From Tomocerus qinae (lineage: Eukaryota; Arthropoda; Collembola; Entomobryomorpha; Tomoceridae): a stretch of DNA of 64,000 bases. Below the pieces are notes generated by a model. The model was given only the letters and a program-made list of their open reading frames with translations, was not told the origin of the DNA and did no database searches. This document shows, one piece after another, positions 29,501 through 42,600 of this stretch. Each line of letters begins with the position of its first letter. The first letter of the stretch is position 1. A program made the position numbers and the translations under genes. The stretch lies in NCBI GenBank assembly GCA_020055645.1, contig CM034548.1, positions 41,532,296-41,596,295 of the forward strand, given 5' to 3'.

Positions 29501-32500
29501 ACCGCACTGCATTTTAATTCTGAGTGACTTTAATGAGATTTAGAAATTACAGCTTCAGTTTTCTAATTATTTGAAAATATTATATATTAAAATGAAATTC
29601 TTAAGATTAAAGGGTCAATGAGATATTTCTTTGAATAATTTTAAAAGTAAAGACTAAAATTTGGCCGCATAAATAGTAGAAGGATGTGAGTAGTCGAGAG
29701 GGGATGGTATTTATTTCTATGTAGACGGAGTAAGTGTATGAATGGAGAATTATTTCACGTCCGTCAATCTATTTGTCGGTTTGTCCACCACGCCTAGTTG
29801 ACGACACCTTTTTTACACTTTCTCCCCATTTATTCTTCTCGGCTCAGTGATTAGAAGTTTGTGATATTTTGACTCGATTATCAACAACAAATAGCGATAG
29901 CACAGTTTCTTTCAACAGCGTTGTTGTGGGAGTAGATTTATCTATGACTTTACCGACTGACTGATTTATTTAAACACAAAACAAACAAAAGGGACTACAC
30001 ACCTAAAGAGCCATATAAATACATCAAAATACATTACTATACTATTCCTAGAAAATGTCATTCTTTACTGAACAAACCAATTGCACCAACACTCTTTTCA
30101 GCAACAATCCCATGTCATTACTATAACTACGATCATTATACATACGTACAGATATATCTGTAATACCTACGACTGAAATACAGAAAAGTAGCCTTTTGTG
30201 CTGTCCGACAGTATTCTATTAGTTAACTCATGTTTGGAACAACAGACAACAACAAACCAATAAAGTTTGTCTTTATTCAATTGCATTATAATATATCACT
30301 CGCCCCTATTGTTTCATTTGGCCTTGTATTTTTCGCAACTTCACTTTAACTTTAGCAATAAAAGTAACACGCTGATGGAGAATAAAAAGTTAGCTCTACC
30401 ATAAAGACGACATACATTCAACAATGCTCTGCAGTACTCCACTCATACACTATGTATTCCATCTCCCTGGTATACTCCACACACATATTATATAGATTTA
30501 TTTAAATGCAGAAATAAACTCATAAAGGGCCTATTTTTAAAGTCAATACAAAAAATGTGATGTAAAATATTCTCAACCCACGTAAATCAAATAAATATAA
30601 AAAGTGTGCCGTATGTCGCCGCTACTGAATCCTAACAACATTCTTCATTCAAATTGTTAATATGTCTATTTATAAATGTAAAAGCGATTAGATCCAATCT
30701 GTTATTAAATAGCGATTGGAAATACAAACAAAAAAACTGTTGAAAATAGTTAAGTTTTTAAATAAATAAGTTTTTATTCCCAGCTTCATTTTTAGTATAA
30801 TATATTTATATAACTATTTAAAGAGTACACTAGACGATATAACAAAGAAGTAATAATATTGTAATTTTAAATAGCGAGTCTGATTTGTATGCCAAAGAAC
30901 TATTCTTTCATAAGACAGAATTTCGTCTCAAGTTGTTTGGTTTCGTATTAGTGGTAATACTAATTGAGACTCTGGCTGATAGAAGTTTACCTGAGCGAAT
31001 GGAAAACAAAAGGGACAAACAAACGAGCGCCTTTCGTCCCGTCAGGTCTCTGCATGAGACTTAACCTTTGCTAATTGCACTGTTAAGAAGTCTACTATGC
31101 CAACTTAACAAACCAAATGCCAAAAATCGCTTTGATCTTTATAGCCATTGTGGTTGATAGAATTAATTACAGTACAATTCTCTTTAAGAGGGACTTACGT
31201 ACTTCTTTCTTATTGTCAGTCTATAGAAGACACAGTCACCCTGTTCTGTTTAGTGCATATAGGTAGTCGAATATGCTATCCAGGTAAGTACCTAGATAAG
31301 CAAAAGAGCAAGTGATCCGATAACGTCTATCTATAGAATTTGTGGCAACAAATAACTACACAGAAAGCAACTGCCGTTCAATTCACTTTATATTATGCCT
31401 ATATCTCTACGTATGTCTATTGTGTGGTGCAGTAGGATAATAATAATTAGTGATGCTTCGATCCACTAATTAAAGGAAAGGTTCATTCAGTCCACGCTTA
31501 TCACTACCTTCAAGCTAATTATTTTCTGCATTACTATCAACACACTTAGTTGTGAGCTACTGTTTTGAATAAAGGAAGCTCAATGCTGTATCTACATAAT
31601 GATGAGATAAGGCTAGTAGTACCTGCATGCCCGTTATTATACTGTATATATAACATTACTAAGAATGTTATAGTAGTATATTAGATTATACTATTGGGGG
31701 TACCAAGTAGACGGATAGAGAACAGTTATATAGGGGACAGAAATAGACATTTGGATTAAATACTCAATATAGTGTTTTGTATTGTAAGTTGTGAGCATTG
31801 GATAGATAATTTATGGTAAATACCTATCACTAACAAATGTAAACTGTGGTATTGATGAGTTCAAAATAAGTGTTAGATGTCCGTATGTTACCTTCACCGA
31901 GTTGATAACAATCGAGTACCTATTACAGAAGCCATCCCTCCCATGGAGGGTGTCTAATTAATAATGATTAATTAATTAGTCTGTTACAGTCCGTTAATGC
32001 ATCGTGTATTTTAGATATGCATATAGAATAATAATATGTAGGATGGATTTAAGAATGGGTTAATAGTTAATATCACTATAGCCAATATGTACAAAGGCTA
32101 TATTAATTCAGTGTATATCTACAACTCGTGATTTATGTAGGTATAGATGCAATTAAAAGAGCTAATAATGCTTTTGTGTGTGCAGACTCCGGAGGTGACG
32201 GAAGTTCTTCCTTCTACCACGGCTCTCACACCCAGTCAATGTCAACTGGGATGTCTTCCCCGCAAGGAGTTTCAGGGTCGACTGGTCCGATGTCTTCCAT
32301 GTCGATGACTATTCCCTCCATGGGATCCATGACGATGTCCTCGATGACTTCCGGTGGGAACTCTGGATCCATGTCTTCGCCTGGACTCCTCTGCGGAGTC
32401 TCGTCTACCAATTCGACCACCACCAGCGGCTCCAGCTCCTCAGCCGCCGCTGCGTCCGCCTCTTATGCCGCCGCCTTGGGAAATTCTCTGATGGGCTCTC

Positions 32501-33497
32501 CCTATTCATCTTCAACCTCTTCCCTCATCCCTCCACAGGTACATTTCTCTACTACTATCACACAAACTATATTTATCATCCAGCTACTAAATGTTGGTTT
32601 AGGACTTAACTAGCATTAAGCATGCACAAAATGCGATGCACCTATTACTAATTACCGTAACAAATTTTACGCACCTATACCGAATACTTAATTAATACCT
32701 GGACCAGGTCAAGGTCTCTTTCAAGTTTTTAGGTACAATTTAATGTATTCAGGAATGTTGCATTCAACATTAATTTTACTAACTAGAAAGCTATTAATCT
32801 AAATGGAATTGATTTAACATTGGAGACAATCAGGGATCTTAAGGAGTTAAATAAATTTTATGAGCATAATTGGCAGGAGATTATGTGTAAGTCGGAAAAC
32901 TGAAATTTAAAGTTGTGCATAAATGTATTTAAAGTTATAAGTAGAATATTTGTGGGGATTGAATATTTCTCATTCCCACGTTTAGTAAAATGGTACTATT
33001 TATATAACTTGTCTTTGCTTGTTAAAGAATATGGAAAGAGTACTTCGTTTTCTAAACGGGTACCATAGAAGAAATTAATTTTTACAAAGAAGTATCACGA
33101 CGAGTGGATGCAAACAATAGAAACGTGTACCTCAAGATTTGTCTCAGATATCAGTGTCAGCGTGTCAGCAAGTTAGGAACAGCATTTGTAAAGAAACCAT
33201 CAAAAAATATGAGCATTTTGAGTGTGATCATAAATAGTTGCACCTTGTAGAAAAGCGCTGAGCTGTGCAGTTCTTGAACAATGACATTCTATGGCAAATG
33301 CAGAGATTTAATTCATTTTCTGACAGATGGGCAATGGAACAGTTCAAGCTCATCACGGAATTCAAGAAGAAGCTCACTGGGGATCCCTTGGAAGTCGTTC
33401 GGGGATGTCGTCCTCACTCAATTCGGCTGCTTATCCCACTGCTGGACTAATGGGCACTTGTGGACCGAGACATCAACCCTTTTACAGTTGGTATTGA
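20203..33497 (+). CDS. Pax3/7-family paired-box homeobox transcription factor (5'-incomplete)
   Basis: Nuclear DNA-binding regulator of the Pax group III (vertebrate Pax3/Pax7; fly paired, gooseberry, gooseberry-neuro), which controls segmentation and neural patterning. Coding exons: 20,203-20,506; 20,659-20,765; 24,676-24,875; 28,305-28,497; 32,186-32,538; 33,327-33,497 (stop TGA). All junctions are GT..AG and phases agree throughout; joined, they give 442 residues plus a missing N-terminus, because the first exon here starts in phase 1 and needs a 5' base. Order of parts: paired domain, short acidic linker, homeodomain with Ser at position 50, His-rich stretch, Met/Ser-rich region, C-terminus ending FYSWY. 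Introns are 152 bp, 3.9, 3.4, 3.7 and 0.8 kb. The octapeptide expected between the two DNA-binding domains is absent from these exons. Paired versus gooseberry orthology is unresolved. Confidence 0.93.
20659..20765 (+). CDS. Pax3/7 exon: end of paired domain and acidic linker
   Basis: Follows a 152-bp intron (20,507-20,658; acceptor gccagcag). It restores the Arg codon and continues LIKEGICDR, then [11 protein letters not shown], the standard end of a paired domain, followed by an acidic linker (GREGEEDKK). The donor ggtcagt at 20,766 leaves phase 1, which joins to the homeodomain exon to make an Asp codon. Confidence 0.92.
24676..24875 (+). CDS. Pax3/7 exon: homeodomain residues 1-46
   Basis: Acceptor tatttcag. 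The exon encodes a Ser/Asp/Glu linker ending in PLKRK, then homeodomain residues 1-46: QRRCRTTF (Arg5 present, Cys at position 4 where Ser is usual), [25 protein letters not shown] and TEARIQ. It ends exactly between residues 46 and 47 of the homeodomain (donor gtttgt), the intron position characteristic of many paired-class homeobox genes. The linker matches the [13 protein letters not shown] stretch typical of Pax3/7 proteins. Confidence 0.94.
28305..28497 (+). CDS. Pax3/7 exon: recognition helix and His-rich segment
   Basis: Acceptor ttttcag. Begins [13 protein letters not shown], completing the recognition helix with Trp48, Phe49, Ser50, Asn51 and Arg53; Ser50 is the signature of Pax-type homeodomains. 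After the homeodomain comes a Ser/Gly/Tyr-rich stretch and a cluster HPHHHSHH, loosely like the His-rich repeat known from the fly Paired C-terminus. Donor gtaagt at 28,498, phase 1. Confidence 0.93.
32186..32538 (+). CDS. Pax3/7 exon: Met/Ser-rich transactivation-type region
   Basis: Acceptor gtgtgcag. 117 full codons, dominated by Ser, Met, Gly, Thr and Ala, with recurring MSSM, SMGSM and MTSGG units followed by Ser and Ala runs ([13 protein letters not shown]). Locally GC-rich (many tcc/ccg/gcc codons) against the AT-rich flanks. Low-complexity C-terminal regions of Pax proteins act in transcriptional control. The donor cag|gtacat is phase 0. The frame open on the opposite strand here is a shadow. 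Confidence 0.9.
33327..33497 (+). CDS. Pax3/7 terminal coding exon
   Basis: Acceptor ttttctgacag at 33,326. In phase 0 after the previous exon it reads 56 codons: a Gly/His-rich start, [19 protein letters not shown], and a tail ending QPFYSWY before TGA at 33,495-33,497. All three frames are open here, but only this one matches the incoming phase and has Ser/Gly/Ala/Tyr composition like the preceding exon. An aataaa hexamer follows at 33,602-33,607. Confidence 0.75.
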   Translation: MGNGTVQAHHGIQEEAHWGSLGSRSGMSSSLNSAAYPTAGLMGTCGPRHQPFYSWY

Positions 33498-33601
33498 ACT
33501 CCATCCAATTCTCGCAACTTGCTTCTTCATCATTATTATTATGTACGTACGTAGACTTTCTTCTCCGGTTTACACATTTCTTAGCTGTAGCACTTACTAA
33601 C

Positions 33602-33607
33602 TAATAA
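33602..33607 (+). terminator. Possible poly(A) signal of the Pax3/7 gene
   Basis: An aataaa hexamer about 105 bp after the stop codon of the terminal Pax exon. In AT-rich DNA this hexamer is common, so position is the only support. Confidence 0.35.
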
Positions 33608-36600
33608 ATATACCTAAGAGTAGAGATTTACTTAACGATAAATAATAAGTAAGCTTAGGAATTTATGACCCAACTTTTGCATGTTGACGTTGGCATTAGA
33701 CTGCATATTATAAATATACTCCGCTACCTCAACCCTGCAAATTAAATGTGTAGTTAGCATAAATAATGACTAGTAGAGGTAGAAATAATATTTTGGTTTT
33801 ACTTGATTGTAGACTTAGACACTATGTCTTCTACTTTTCTGGATACTTCAGCCAATTTTAGTCCATTCACATCTTTCTTACCTACTAACTCCAATCTATT
33901 TGGACTAAGGCTTTTGATTCATACTAAGTAAAACAAAATGAAGATTGCATAAGTTTTTAATTCGATACTCTGCTGATAGCAGACGCACCCAAAATACCAT
34001 TTTGTGCTTATTAGAACGTTTCTTGTAATTATAATATTATATTGGACTGTATGACGCTACAATGTATATATGTTGATTATTTGCCGCTTTATTGTGCTAG
34101 TGTCTTTACGTATTCACTATTAAAATACATTTATCTGTAAAATCCTCAAAGATAAATTATCTACTAAATATATATTCCCATGAAATAAGTTCTTGGAAAG
34201 ATTCTTTACTTGGCTCTGCTTTTAGCAGAATACCTCCCGTTCTTGTATCTTTTTCATGCAAAATTTTAATAAAATATTCATCAAATTAATGGACTAACTG
34301 CGTAAAATTGGTGAAAACGAAAATCATTCCAAAAATGAAATCCCATAATATAATGCTTTAATTTGAGACTGCAATAAACAAATTATTGCTTTTTAGTACT
34401 TCTAATGAGACATTGTATTAGATAAATTGATATAAATTTTGCATCTGCAGTGGACTTTCAATTAATTTTCTCTGAAAGTCTCCCAATAATATGATGATAA
34501 CTTTTGATTCTTTATTTGAGGTATGCTTGATAAACTGGGCCTTAGTCACCATTCACTTCATTCAAATCACCAATACCAAACCAAATGATATTTAAGTAGC
34601 AGATATAGCAGATAGTACATAAACATGACATTAATTCACTGAGCATTTAAAAATTGATAGAAAATAAATCTTTTATAAATGGAACTGTAAATGATATAGT
34701 TAGTTGTTAGCAGGGCAATAAATTGAACAATGAGTAACACGACACGGCGGGACTAATCTGCATGACCTTTTTATTAATCAATGTCCGTCATTCATTATTA
34801 GTCAAATCTGCGTGTCTAGTTTGTATGATACTTATCCCCAACCTTGAAATACTGACACCTCTCAGATTCGCAAATTCCTTTTAGTCTATCGCTGACTGCT
34901 CCTGTACTTTATTTAAACAACTGCTAAAGCAATTTTAAATGTATCTGTATAAATATAGAGATTATTATTGTATGAATGGATATTGAGTGTAGATACCACA
35001 TAATCACCTTTTTCTTTAGTTGGGTCAGGATGTAATCTATACTGTCGAATAATATATAATTATAAATTTACGATCGACCATAAACGGTGCTGTTTGTTAT
35101 TGTTGCTACATTTCCCGTCTAACAATGCAAATTTATCAATTCTTTAAAGCGGTACATAATAATAGCATTTAATGATAGTACTTATGTATGTACAGTCTCG
35201 GATTGGCTTTTGATAAAAATTGCCAACTATTTAAGTTCCCAAAAATGTTAAATAAATGTCGTACTAGCAAGTAACTAGTAATTAACATTTTGGTATGCAT
35301 ACTTTTAGCGCTTCGAACAATATTATGATATTATATTGAATTGAGATAATTTAGAGCTCAATGCTGCAAGTTTATTTAAGTAATATTTGGCGAGGATTGT
35401 CCTTCCGTCTAGAATTCTCTTCAGTTTTAATATCTTCAACGGAAAGTTGTGTAGCAGTAGCAACCTTAGTGTAGCTTAACGGAGTTGTTGATTTTTATTA
35501 AGTATCTGCTTGAATCTCATCATGTTTTCCAGCAAACTCAAATATATAGATAACCAATGATATTTCCCTTAATTTCATTAGACTTTTCTCATTGCTAGGA
35601 TTTTAGAATCTGAAGTGGAGATTTGTGAAATGTAATATTATTATATATAGTAATAGTCGACACAAAATTGTAATGTGTTTGTATGTACGTACTGTGTATA
35701 AATATCTGTGTATAGTCATTATCATGATTGATTGGATGATTTGTGTTCAGAAAAATTAAATTCAACCTAATAAAAACTTGAATTGAAAATTGATTGCTTT
35801 TATTTCTACTTCACCGTTCCATCGCATCTCATATAGAAAGTTACTCACACTCAGGATGATCCTAGGGAAATTCACACCAGATGAACTACTTCCACCACTC
35901 AAAAGATATATTATACATACTCAAGATACCAAAACGTACTCTTGTGACTGATTACTCTGTCAATTCATGTGAACTTCTCCCAAGTGTGTGAAAATTAAAA
36001 AAGACGTTTCAAATGAGACATACTTTATAGAAGGACCACAAACTCCACTATACATTATAATATTACCGAATACAACTTTGTGTTTTAGCAATTGAATTAA
36101 TATAAAGTACTACACTCTTTAAAAATCATGATTCTGTTTAATTTATTCATGCTATTCAAATTACCTTTGTCAAAATAGCTTTCAAGATATGTACAGAAAC
36201 TTTTATTGCTATATATGACAATTGTCGAACCAAAATTGAGATTTCAGAAATCTTGGATTTCAGATAATAAATGTGCATCTTTATGGATCAATATATTGAT
36301 GGTGTACAATTACTTGCATTGAACCATTTAGTACATGTGTGATAATGATATAAATAGAGACTAAAATGGGATGCTATAAAATCGGGTTATTACATATGGA
36401 ATACAGAAAACAAAGGAGATGGGTAGGATGATAATGTAATAGTTGGGATGAGAAAGGTTGAGTGTTGATAGGCGTAGCAGCTACTGTACTCTTTTTGTAG
36501 CTATGGATTTCTAAAGTACTATCAACATGGAATGCTTCGTTCACATAGTCATACTCAGACAGACAGACAACAAAGTAGAAAAGTCGAAAGAGAAAATAAT

Positions 36601-39340
36601 CAGAAGAAGTGGCTTGTCAGGCGTGTCGAATACTTTGCATCCTCTCCCTCCAATACTACCACTACGCTATTACCAACTCACTCACCTAACACAAACTCAG
36701 GTACAAAAAATAATCTGTCCAATTCTACACTCCAGCCATATAGACAGCAGGCATCTTTTAATGTTATCCTTCATTCACTCGCTAACACTCCAGCCCATCC
36801 ACATTGGCTTGGCATAATGTAAAGGAGATAAAAGTCTCCATGTTATACCAAAATTCATATTCAAGCGGTATTGGTCTACATATATTGTAAAATTTATTGT
36901 ATCAATAATGGCCAATGAAATTGTAATTCCGACGGACAATAAAAATTTCTGATGCTTTTCATTTACCAAGTTTTAGTTTCTGATTTTAAGACAAGTAGTA
37001 TTATAATGTGCATTGTTAATAGCATTTATATGCATTTACACACAGTTTATACCTTAAAATCTTATTATACCTTTGGTATTACGACTGTTGATATTTTGAA
37101 AATGTGTCGTCGTAATATTGACAATGAATAGATAATGAAACTTCTTATGTATTAATAAAATTTTGCGATGTAATTGTAAATACATAATACGTAACTATTT
37201 GACCATTTATTGGACAGAATTAAGCATGTTTTACAGGTTTTCTTTTTTGAATAATTGTTGCTTTATTAATTAGTAAAAGACATGGGAGGTCAAGTGACCT
37301 TTTAACATGACAAGTACTTACACAGATTTAAATAAAGCAAACAATGAATTGAAGCTATTTGTAGCAGAAAGAGAGTAAAATGTGTATGAAAGGATTTTGT
37401 GTAATGAATTTAGTGATGATGTGTGTGTGTAATGTAAAGTCACAGACGGGAAAATATAAAGAGATGAATACAAAGCAAAAAGGTAATAATGGAAGGAAAG
37501 AAAGGGCAGGTTACGCTTGACTGAGGTGTGAAATAGGATTGGCAAGGTCTTTTTTTGCAAAGGAAACGCAAATGACGTTTTATCAAACCATGGCAGAAAC
37601 ATTAATCTGTCCAAAGCTCCGCCCTCCTTCACTTGTCAGGGGAGAATTTTTGGAGAACTACCTAAATATCACCAAATAATGTTGAATGCCACAGCCAGAG
37701 AACTTTACAAACACTTCTTAGGCAAATACTACTCAGGATCTATCCTAAGGATGCACTTGCTTTATACAGAATCAAATAAGCGGTCACTTCTTCTCGTTGT
37801 CAGAATAGGAATTCATATACGATGCATCTAGAACGAGAGACTCTTTGAGGAGAGTCCTTTTTCGCTTCATCTTTGATGAACCTGCTATTATAATAGTATC
37901 ACTCGAGTGAACTTTTCAACACAGGAGTGTAGCATTATAATTTTATCTAGGCAGAAGACTTTAAAAACGTTATAAGAAACAAGGCTATATTTAGTATATT
38001 TATCATTTGTTACCATAGCTAGGCTGAAAATTGTTTCTATATTCTATAATAATATAATCTATATAATTTTATGTCCCAAGTACTCAATTGTATTGACCTT
38101 CTACATTTGCCGATTTACAAATCGAACTAGCCTGCCAACAATATTATGCATACCTAAACATAATCCCTATGCTGTACTAAAATAATTTACTCAAAAGGAT
38201 TTTATTTTTTACATCAATCATAGAACTATTGGTATACCAAATCATAACTTCAGTATTTAAAAGTTCAATGAATACTTCTATTATCATGATAAACATGCGT
38301 ACAATTTGGCCCCTTTGCTGTGTTACTAATACCAGATTTGTATTACCGTTATTTTAAGAACAGTAACATTGGATATATTTTTGTAATTATTAATTAATTA
38401 CACCACGATTTTTGTGATCGAATCATTAAATATTTTAGTAATTGTCAACCATTTAAATACTTTTATTACTCGAAAAATGAGATTAGATTTTCGTAGAAAG
38501 TTTTAATGTTTTAAATAAATTATATTTTAAAAAGCTTTTATCCGCTTCAGATGAGTTAATGAAATGAAAAGCCAACATCAGCCTATTAAACAGTTTAAAA
38601 AAACTATTTTTATGTTGAATGACAATGTTGATTTTTCATATCTATTCTGTAGTTGTATTCAGAATGGTAATAATGGCATATAATAATATGTAGAAATGTA
38701 TCGAGCGTTTCGGTTGAAGTAAGGCAGTGGTTACACAAATGCCTATCAATGTCATTGTTTTAATGAGGTTAGGTTCATATAAAGCGGGTCCTGGTATGCC
38801 CTGTGTGTTTCATGTTTCTACGATGCAGGAAAGGTTAATTGTATGAAAGTTTATCTTAAGCAAATATTCAATTCCTCCGCAGCCCAGTAAAACAACATTC
38901 AAATAAAATTGTATTTGGTTGCAGATTCGGCATAAGCAGACTAAAATTGAGAAATGAATTCCACTATAATTTGGGCACCCAGGTTTGGATTATTATGCCC
39001 AAAAGGGAAAAGACACGTGCTAAGGATTATTCCAAATGTATTCGGTTGCATTTCAGTTAAGCCTAACAAACCTCCCTCGTTTTACTGTAACCACCTCTAT
39101 TTGAATCTCTATAGATTATTTGTTTGTGTACAGATATATGAATTTAGACTTTGAAATTGAAAAATGTTTGTAACTAGAAGTATTTTTATTTAGGGTGAGT
39201 ATTATATTATTTAGAGCTTATATGACCAATTATCATACGTTACTTCCCTATATGAAAAATTACGCTTTCCTACCACCTACGTGCATTTAGCTAGTTGCAT
39301 GATTGCATAGAATATAAAACCGATCTTGTTATACTTACTG

Positions 39341-39600
39341 CAGTCACTATTTACAGTAGTCAAAGGCAGCCCGGACCGACGGATGGACCTCCGCGAACAA
39401 ATTGTTCAACTCTTCGGATAGGAAATGAGACGGCTAATTGAAAAAGTCCAAACACATGTCACTCCTCCCATTTGTAACTCCAACTATCTCAAATTTATTG
39501 CTGAACATGACACATGAACAGCACACAAGTTCCTCCACAACACTTTGGGCTTCCCACTTTCGTCCTCACAGCAACTAAATACTAAAATTGTTAGTTTTCA
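39341..39600 (+). pseudogene. Degraded coding-like patch of unknown origin
   Basis: A locally GC-richer stretch in which one frame reads about 80 residues interrupted by two stops: MDLREQIVQLFG, stop, EMRRLIEKVQTHV and onward to IAEHDT, stop, then AHKFLHNTLGFPL. The composition is protein-like, unlike the surrounding DNA, and the two in-frame stops suggest decay. I do not recognise the family; a transposon or retrocopy remnant is possible. It may also be chance. Confidence 0.25.
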
Positions 39601-42600
39601 TGTTATTTTGACCTGTGGCATGCCCCATCTTATATTCCCCTGAATATGCTTTTCTATTAAGCTCAACTCTCAACTGCTGCATCAACTATGATGAACCGTA
39701 GATTTAGTTTAATCTACTCCAGCAGACGAGAAATTCTCCGGCTGTTAACCTGGTAGGGCAAGGCACAACACACGCACTCTTCCGCGTCCACAACCCGTGC
39801 GTGCCTTAGTTCCTTGTTAGATGTGGTCAAAATTTATTACAAAGACGTTTTTATTTTGCATATTGTTTGCAGGAATGTTTGTCAGCAGTAGTAAGATATA
39901 TATTTCTATGGTAGGAAGTATAACTTGGGCAATTTGGTACTTAGTACTTATAAATTACAAACAAGCAGGCCCAATGGCCCAATCAACACAAGGGCAAAGG
40001 GTTCAATGGATAAGCAGAGAGACGTGTTACACAACCTGGCAGCGGAAGTCCGTCATTTTTAGTTACCCGACATTCATGTAGTCCAGGAAATAAAATGGCA
40101 TTGGGGTTGGGGAGACCTAGAGACACTTTAACATTAGATATCTTCAACTGAGACATTTTTGGAAAAAAGATTGTTTGATTACGAACGTTATCCAAAGCCT
40201 ACTAATGAAAGAATATCTTCTCTCCAACAAAGAATTTGTTTTATAGCTGCTGTAGTTCTAAAGGTATTAGTGTAAGTTATACCTATATTTTGTATTTGCA
40301 GTTGGTAAAATTACGAAGTAGAAGTAGGACATATTAAACGTAAAACATATTGATTCAAGGAAAATTTTGTTTTTCTTCAAATCTTTGTAAATATTCTAAC
40401 AAAAATTGAATTCTGTAATTAATAATAACAATGAGTATAATATAATACCCCATTATTCATTATTAATGCACAGAAATAATTGTTTTGTCTAATCATATCA
40501 GCATGAATGCCCAAAAGTATTAAAAAATTGTAACTATAATTAAAATGATTATCACAATTTTATCAAACAAAATCTGGAATTAATTTTCAAATTGGTGAAG
40601 AGGACATGTAAGTTGTGAGTCCACTTCTTTATTGTTGCAATATGTTGTTGATTTATTAAATGAGATAAATTGTGGGGATTGAGAGTTGACGAATTAGATA
40701 TAGCGAAAGCACGCGAATGAAGTAAAGCTTGAATCATGGATATAGTATTGTGATGGGTGCAGGAATGTCTGGAATTGAAAGTGTAGAAGACTTTATTAGA
40801 TGAAGTTAGTTAGCCCCACTAGTTGGTCTCTGGTCTGATTAAGAAGAGAATAATGATAATTTCAAGGAGATTAGGAACGCCTAAGCGAATAAACGACTGC
40901 GAAAGAAGTCGATTAAAGCATTTCTGCATGCTAGCATGCTGATTCTCTATGCCCATTTAGATTTATATGTGCCGACTCTTCTTTCAACTGCCACGGAGGA
41001 AATCTCACAAATAAATGTACTTAGGCCACTTATTATTACCTATGTGTATATTGTAATAATAATAATATACTTAACTCAAATTGCTCTTTGCACTGTTTGC
41101 AGTTGCACATTTTACAAAGCCTGCACCACTGCAGAGGATTCTCCTCTCATCACTATTCTATTCTACTCGACTTCACACACCATTTTCCCTTGCTTCCCTA
41201 CAGCTTTTCATTTACTTCACTTTTCAACATTTTAGTCATTTCATTCTGACTCGACTTACTTACAATTAGCTACAACACAATCCACCTATATCCCTAAACT
41301 ACACACATTCGCCCTTTTATTCTCTAACTACTACCTACTACGCTATCCCTAATCTAGTTTTCTATACAAACATCTTCTTCTCCGTGACTTTCATATCACT
41401 AAATCTTTATGTCTATCTGGAATTCTACTTGTGATATTCCTATAAGTCTATCATTGTTTCGTATGATGGAGTAGTAGGGTACAGTTTGGATTCTACAGAT
41501 ATACTGATTTTTTTCTTATTAGATACAAGATTTTACTTTTCATCATGTACGGAAGTTTCTTGTAACCTAAGAAGTCAAGAAAAATGCCGTTATTTGACAA
41601 TGGCAGCTACTTTCTGTATAAAATACTTTAGTGATTAGTGATTAAACATTAATATAAAAATTACGAAGTAAGATTAATTCTCTAATATTTTGAGTCAATT
41701 ATATAGAACCAATCAAATTGAAATTTCTCATTTTAAATACCAGAATATTTTTTTACTATAGTAAGGAGCTAATTACATATTACATAGTTTACAGCTTGCT
41801 TTGGATGCCAGTTATGGTATTTAACACTTTAAAAATTAAATCCAGTCAAGGTTCAGAATGAATGAATGAATTCAGAATTCAAGGCATCCAGCCTTAACTT
41901 GGAATGGGAATACATGTCTTGATATTGAAAATAGACAATTCAGGTAGAATTGCACGCTCCTCGAAAAGATTTATTGCATTTTGTTACATATTCTAGTAAA
42001 TAGGCTAGTGTTGTATCTATAATGATGCAGATGTAATGATGGAAACAGTAAAACCCGGGTTGTTTGGGAAATAGAAATTGCATTAGGTACAAGTAATATT
42101 AGGAGAGGCAGTTTTTGAGTAGTTTGAGCAGATACCTCATACTTCATATTTGGGCGTGATAGACAATATGATTCCTCTATTAAGGTTTACTATTAGAATA
42201 AGGAATGAAGAGTTTTATGTCAGGATAGGACAAGATCTTGGCAAGATAGACAGAATGAGGGGAAAAGAAGGCAAACAAGCGATTCATGTCAGTAAGTAGC
42301 TACGCGTATCAAGAGCGGAGATATGCATGTTAAATCAAACTATAGATTTAGACAAGCCTGCGGCCATTCTTCAGTCTTTACTGTAAAAACTCTCCAGTAC
42401 ACCAATCTTTTCAAAAAACTTTACAATACAATACAGATATGATGTCGCAACATCACAACTCACAACAATGCACTGGCCACACATTACATCAGGTTTTAAA
42501 ATAGATAATGCATGATTTTCTTTTTCCCCACTATAGAAAAATTGAAGTCCTTCTACTTCTTATAATAGAACATTTTAACAATAATAACTATTGATTTTCC

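Noticed and set aside
32226..32423. Acidic minus-strand frame of 65 codons
   Set aside because: It is the antisense shadow of the Met/Ser-rich Pax exon, whose phase and composition fit the plus strand.
33281..33604. Ser/Arg-rich 107-codon plus frame
   Set aside because: Overlaps the terminal Pax exon in the wrong phase; the phase-0 frame joins the previous exon and stops at 33,497.
36527..36822. Two overlapping 96-codon plus frames
   Set aside because: They lie in a G-poor tract where stops are rare by composition; no motifs.
37318..37632. 104-codon minus frame
   Set aside because: Lies in a C-poor tract on the plus strand; low-complexity Ser/Leu/Phe/Tyr content.
39821..40081. 86-codon frame with a signal-peptide-like start
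   Set aside because: The hydrophobic start is AT-driven, there is no downstream domain, splice partner or promoter.
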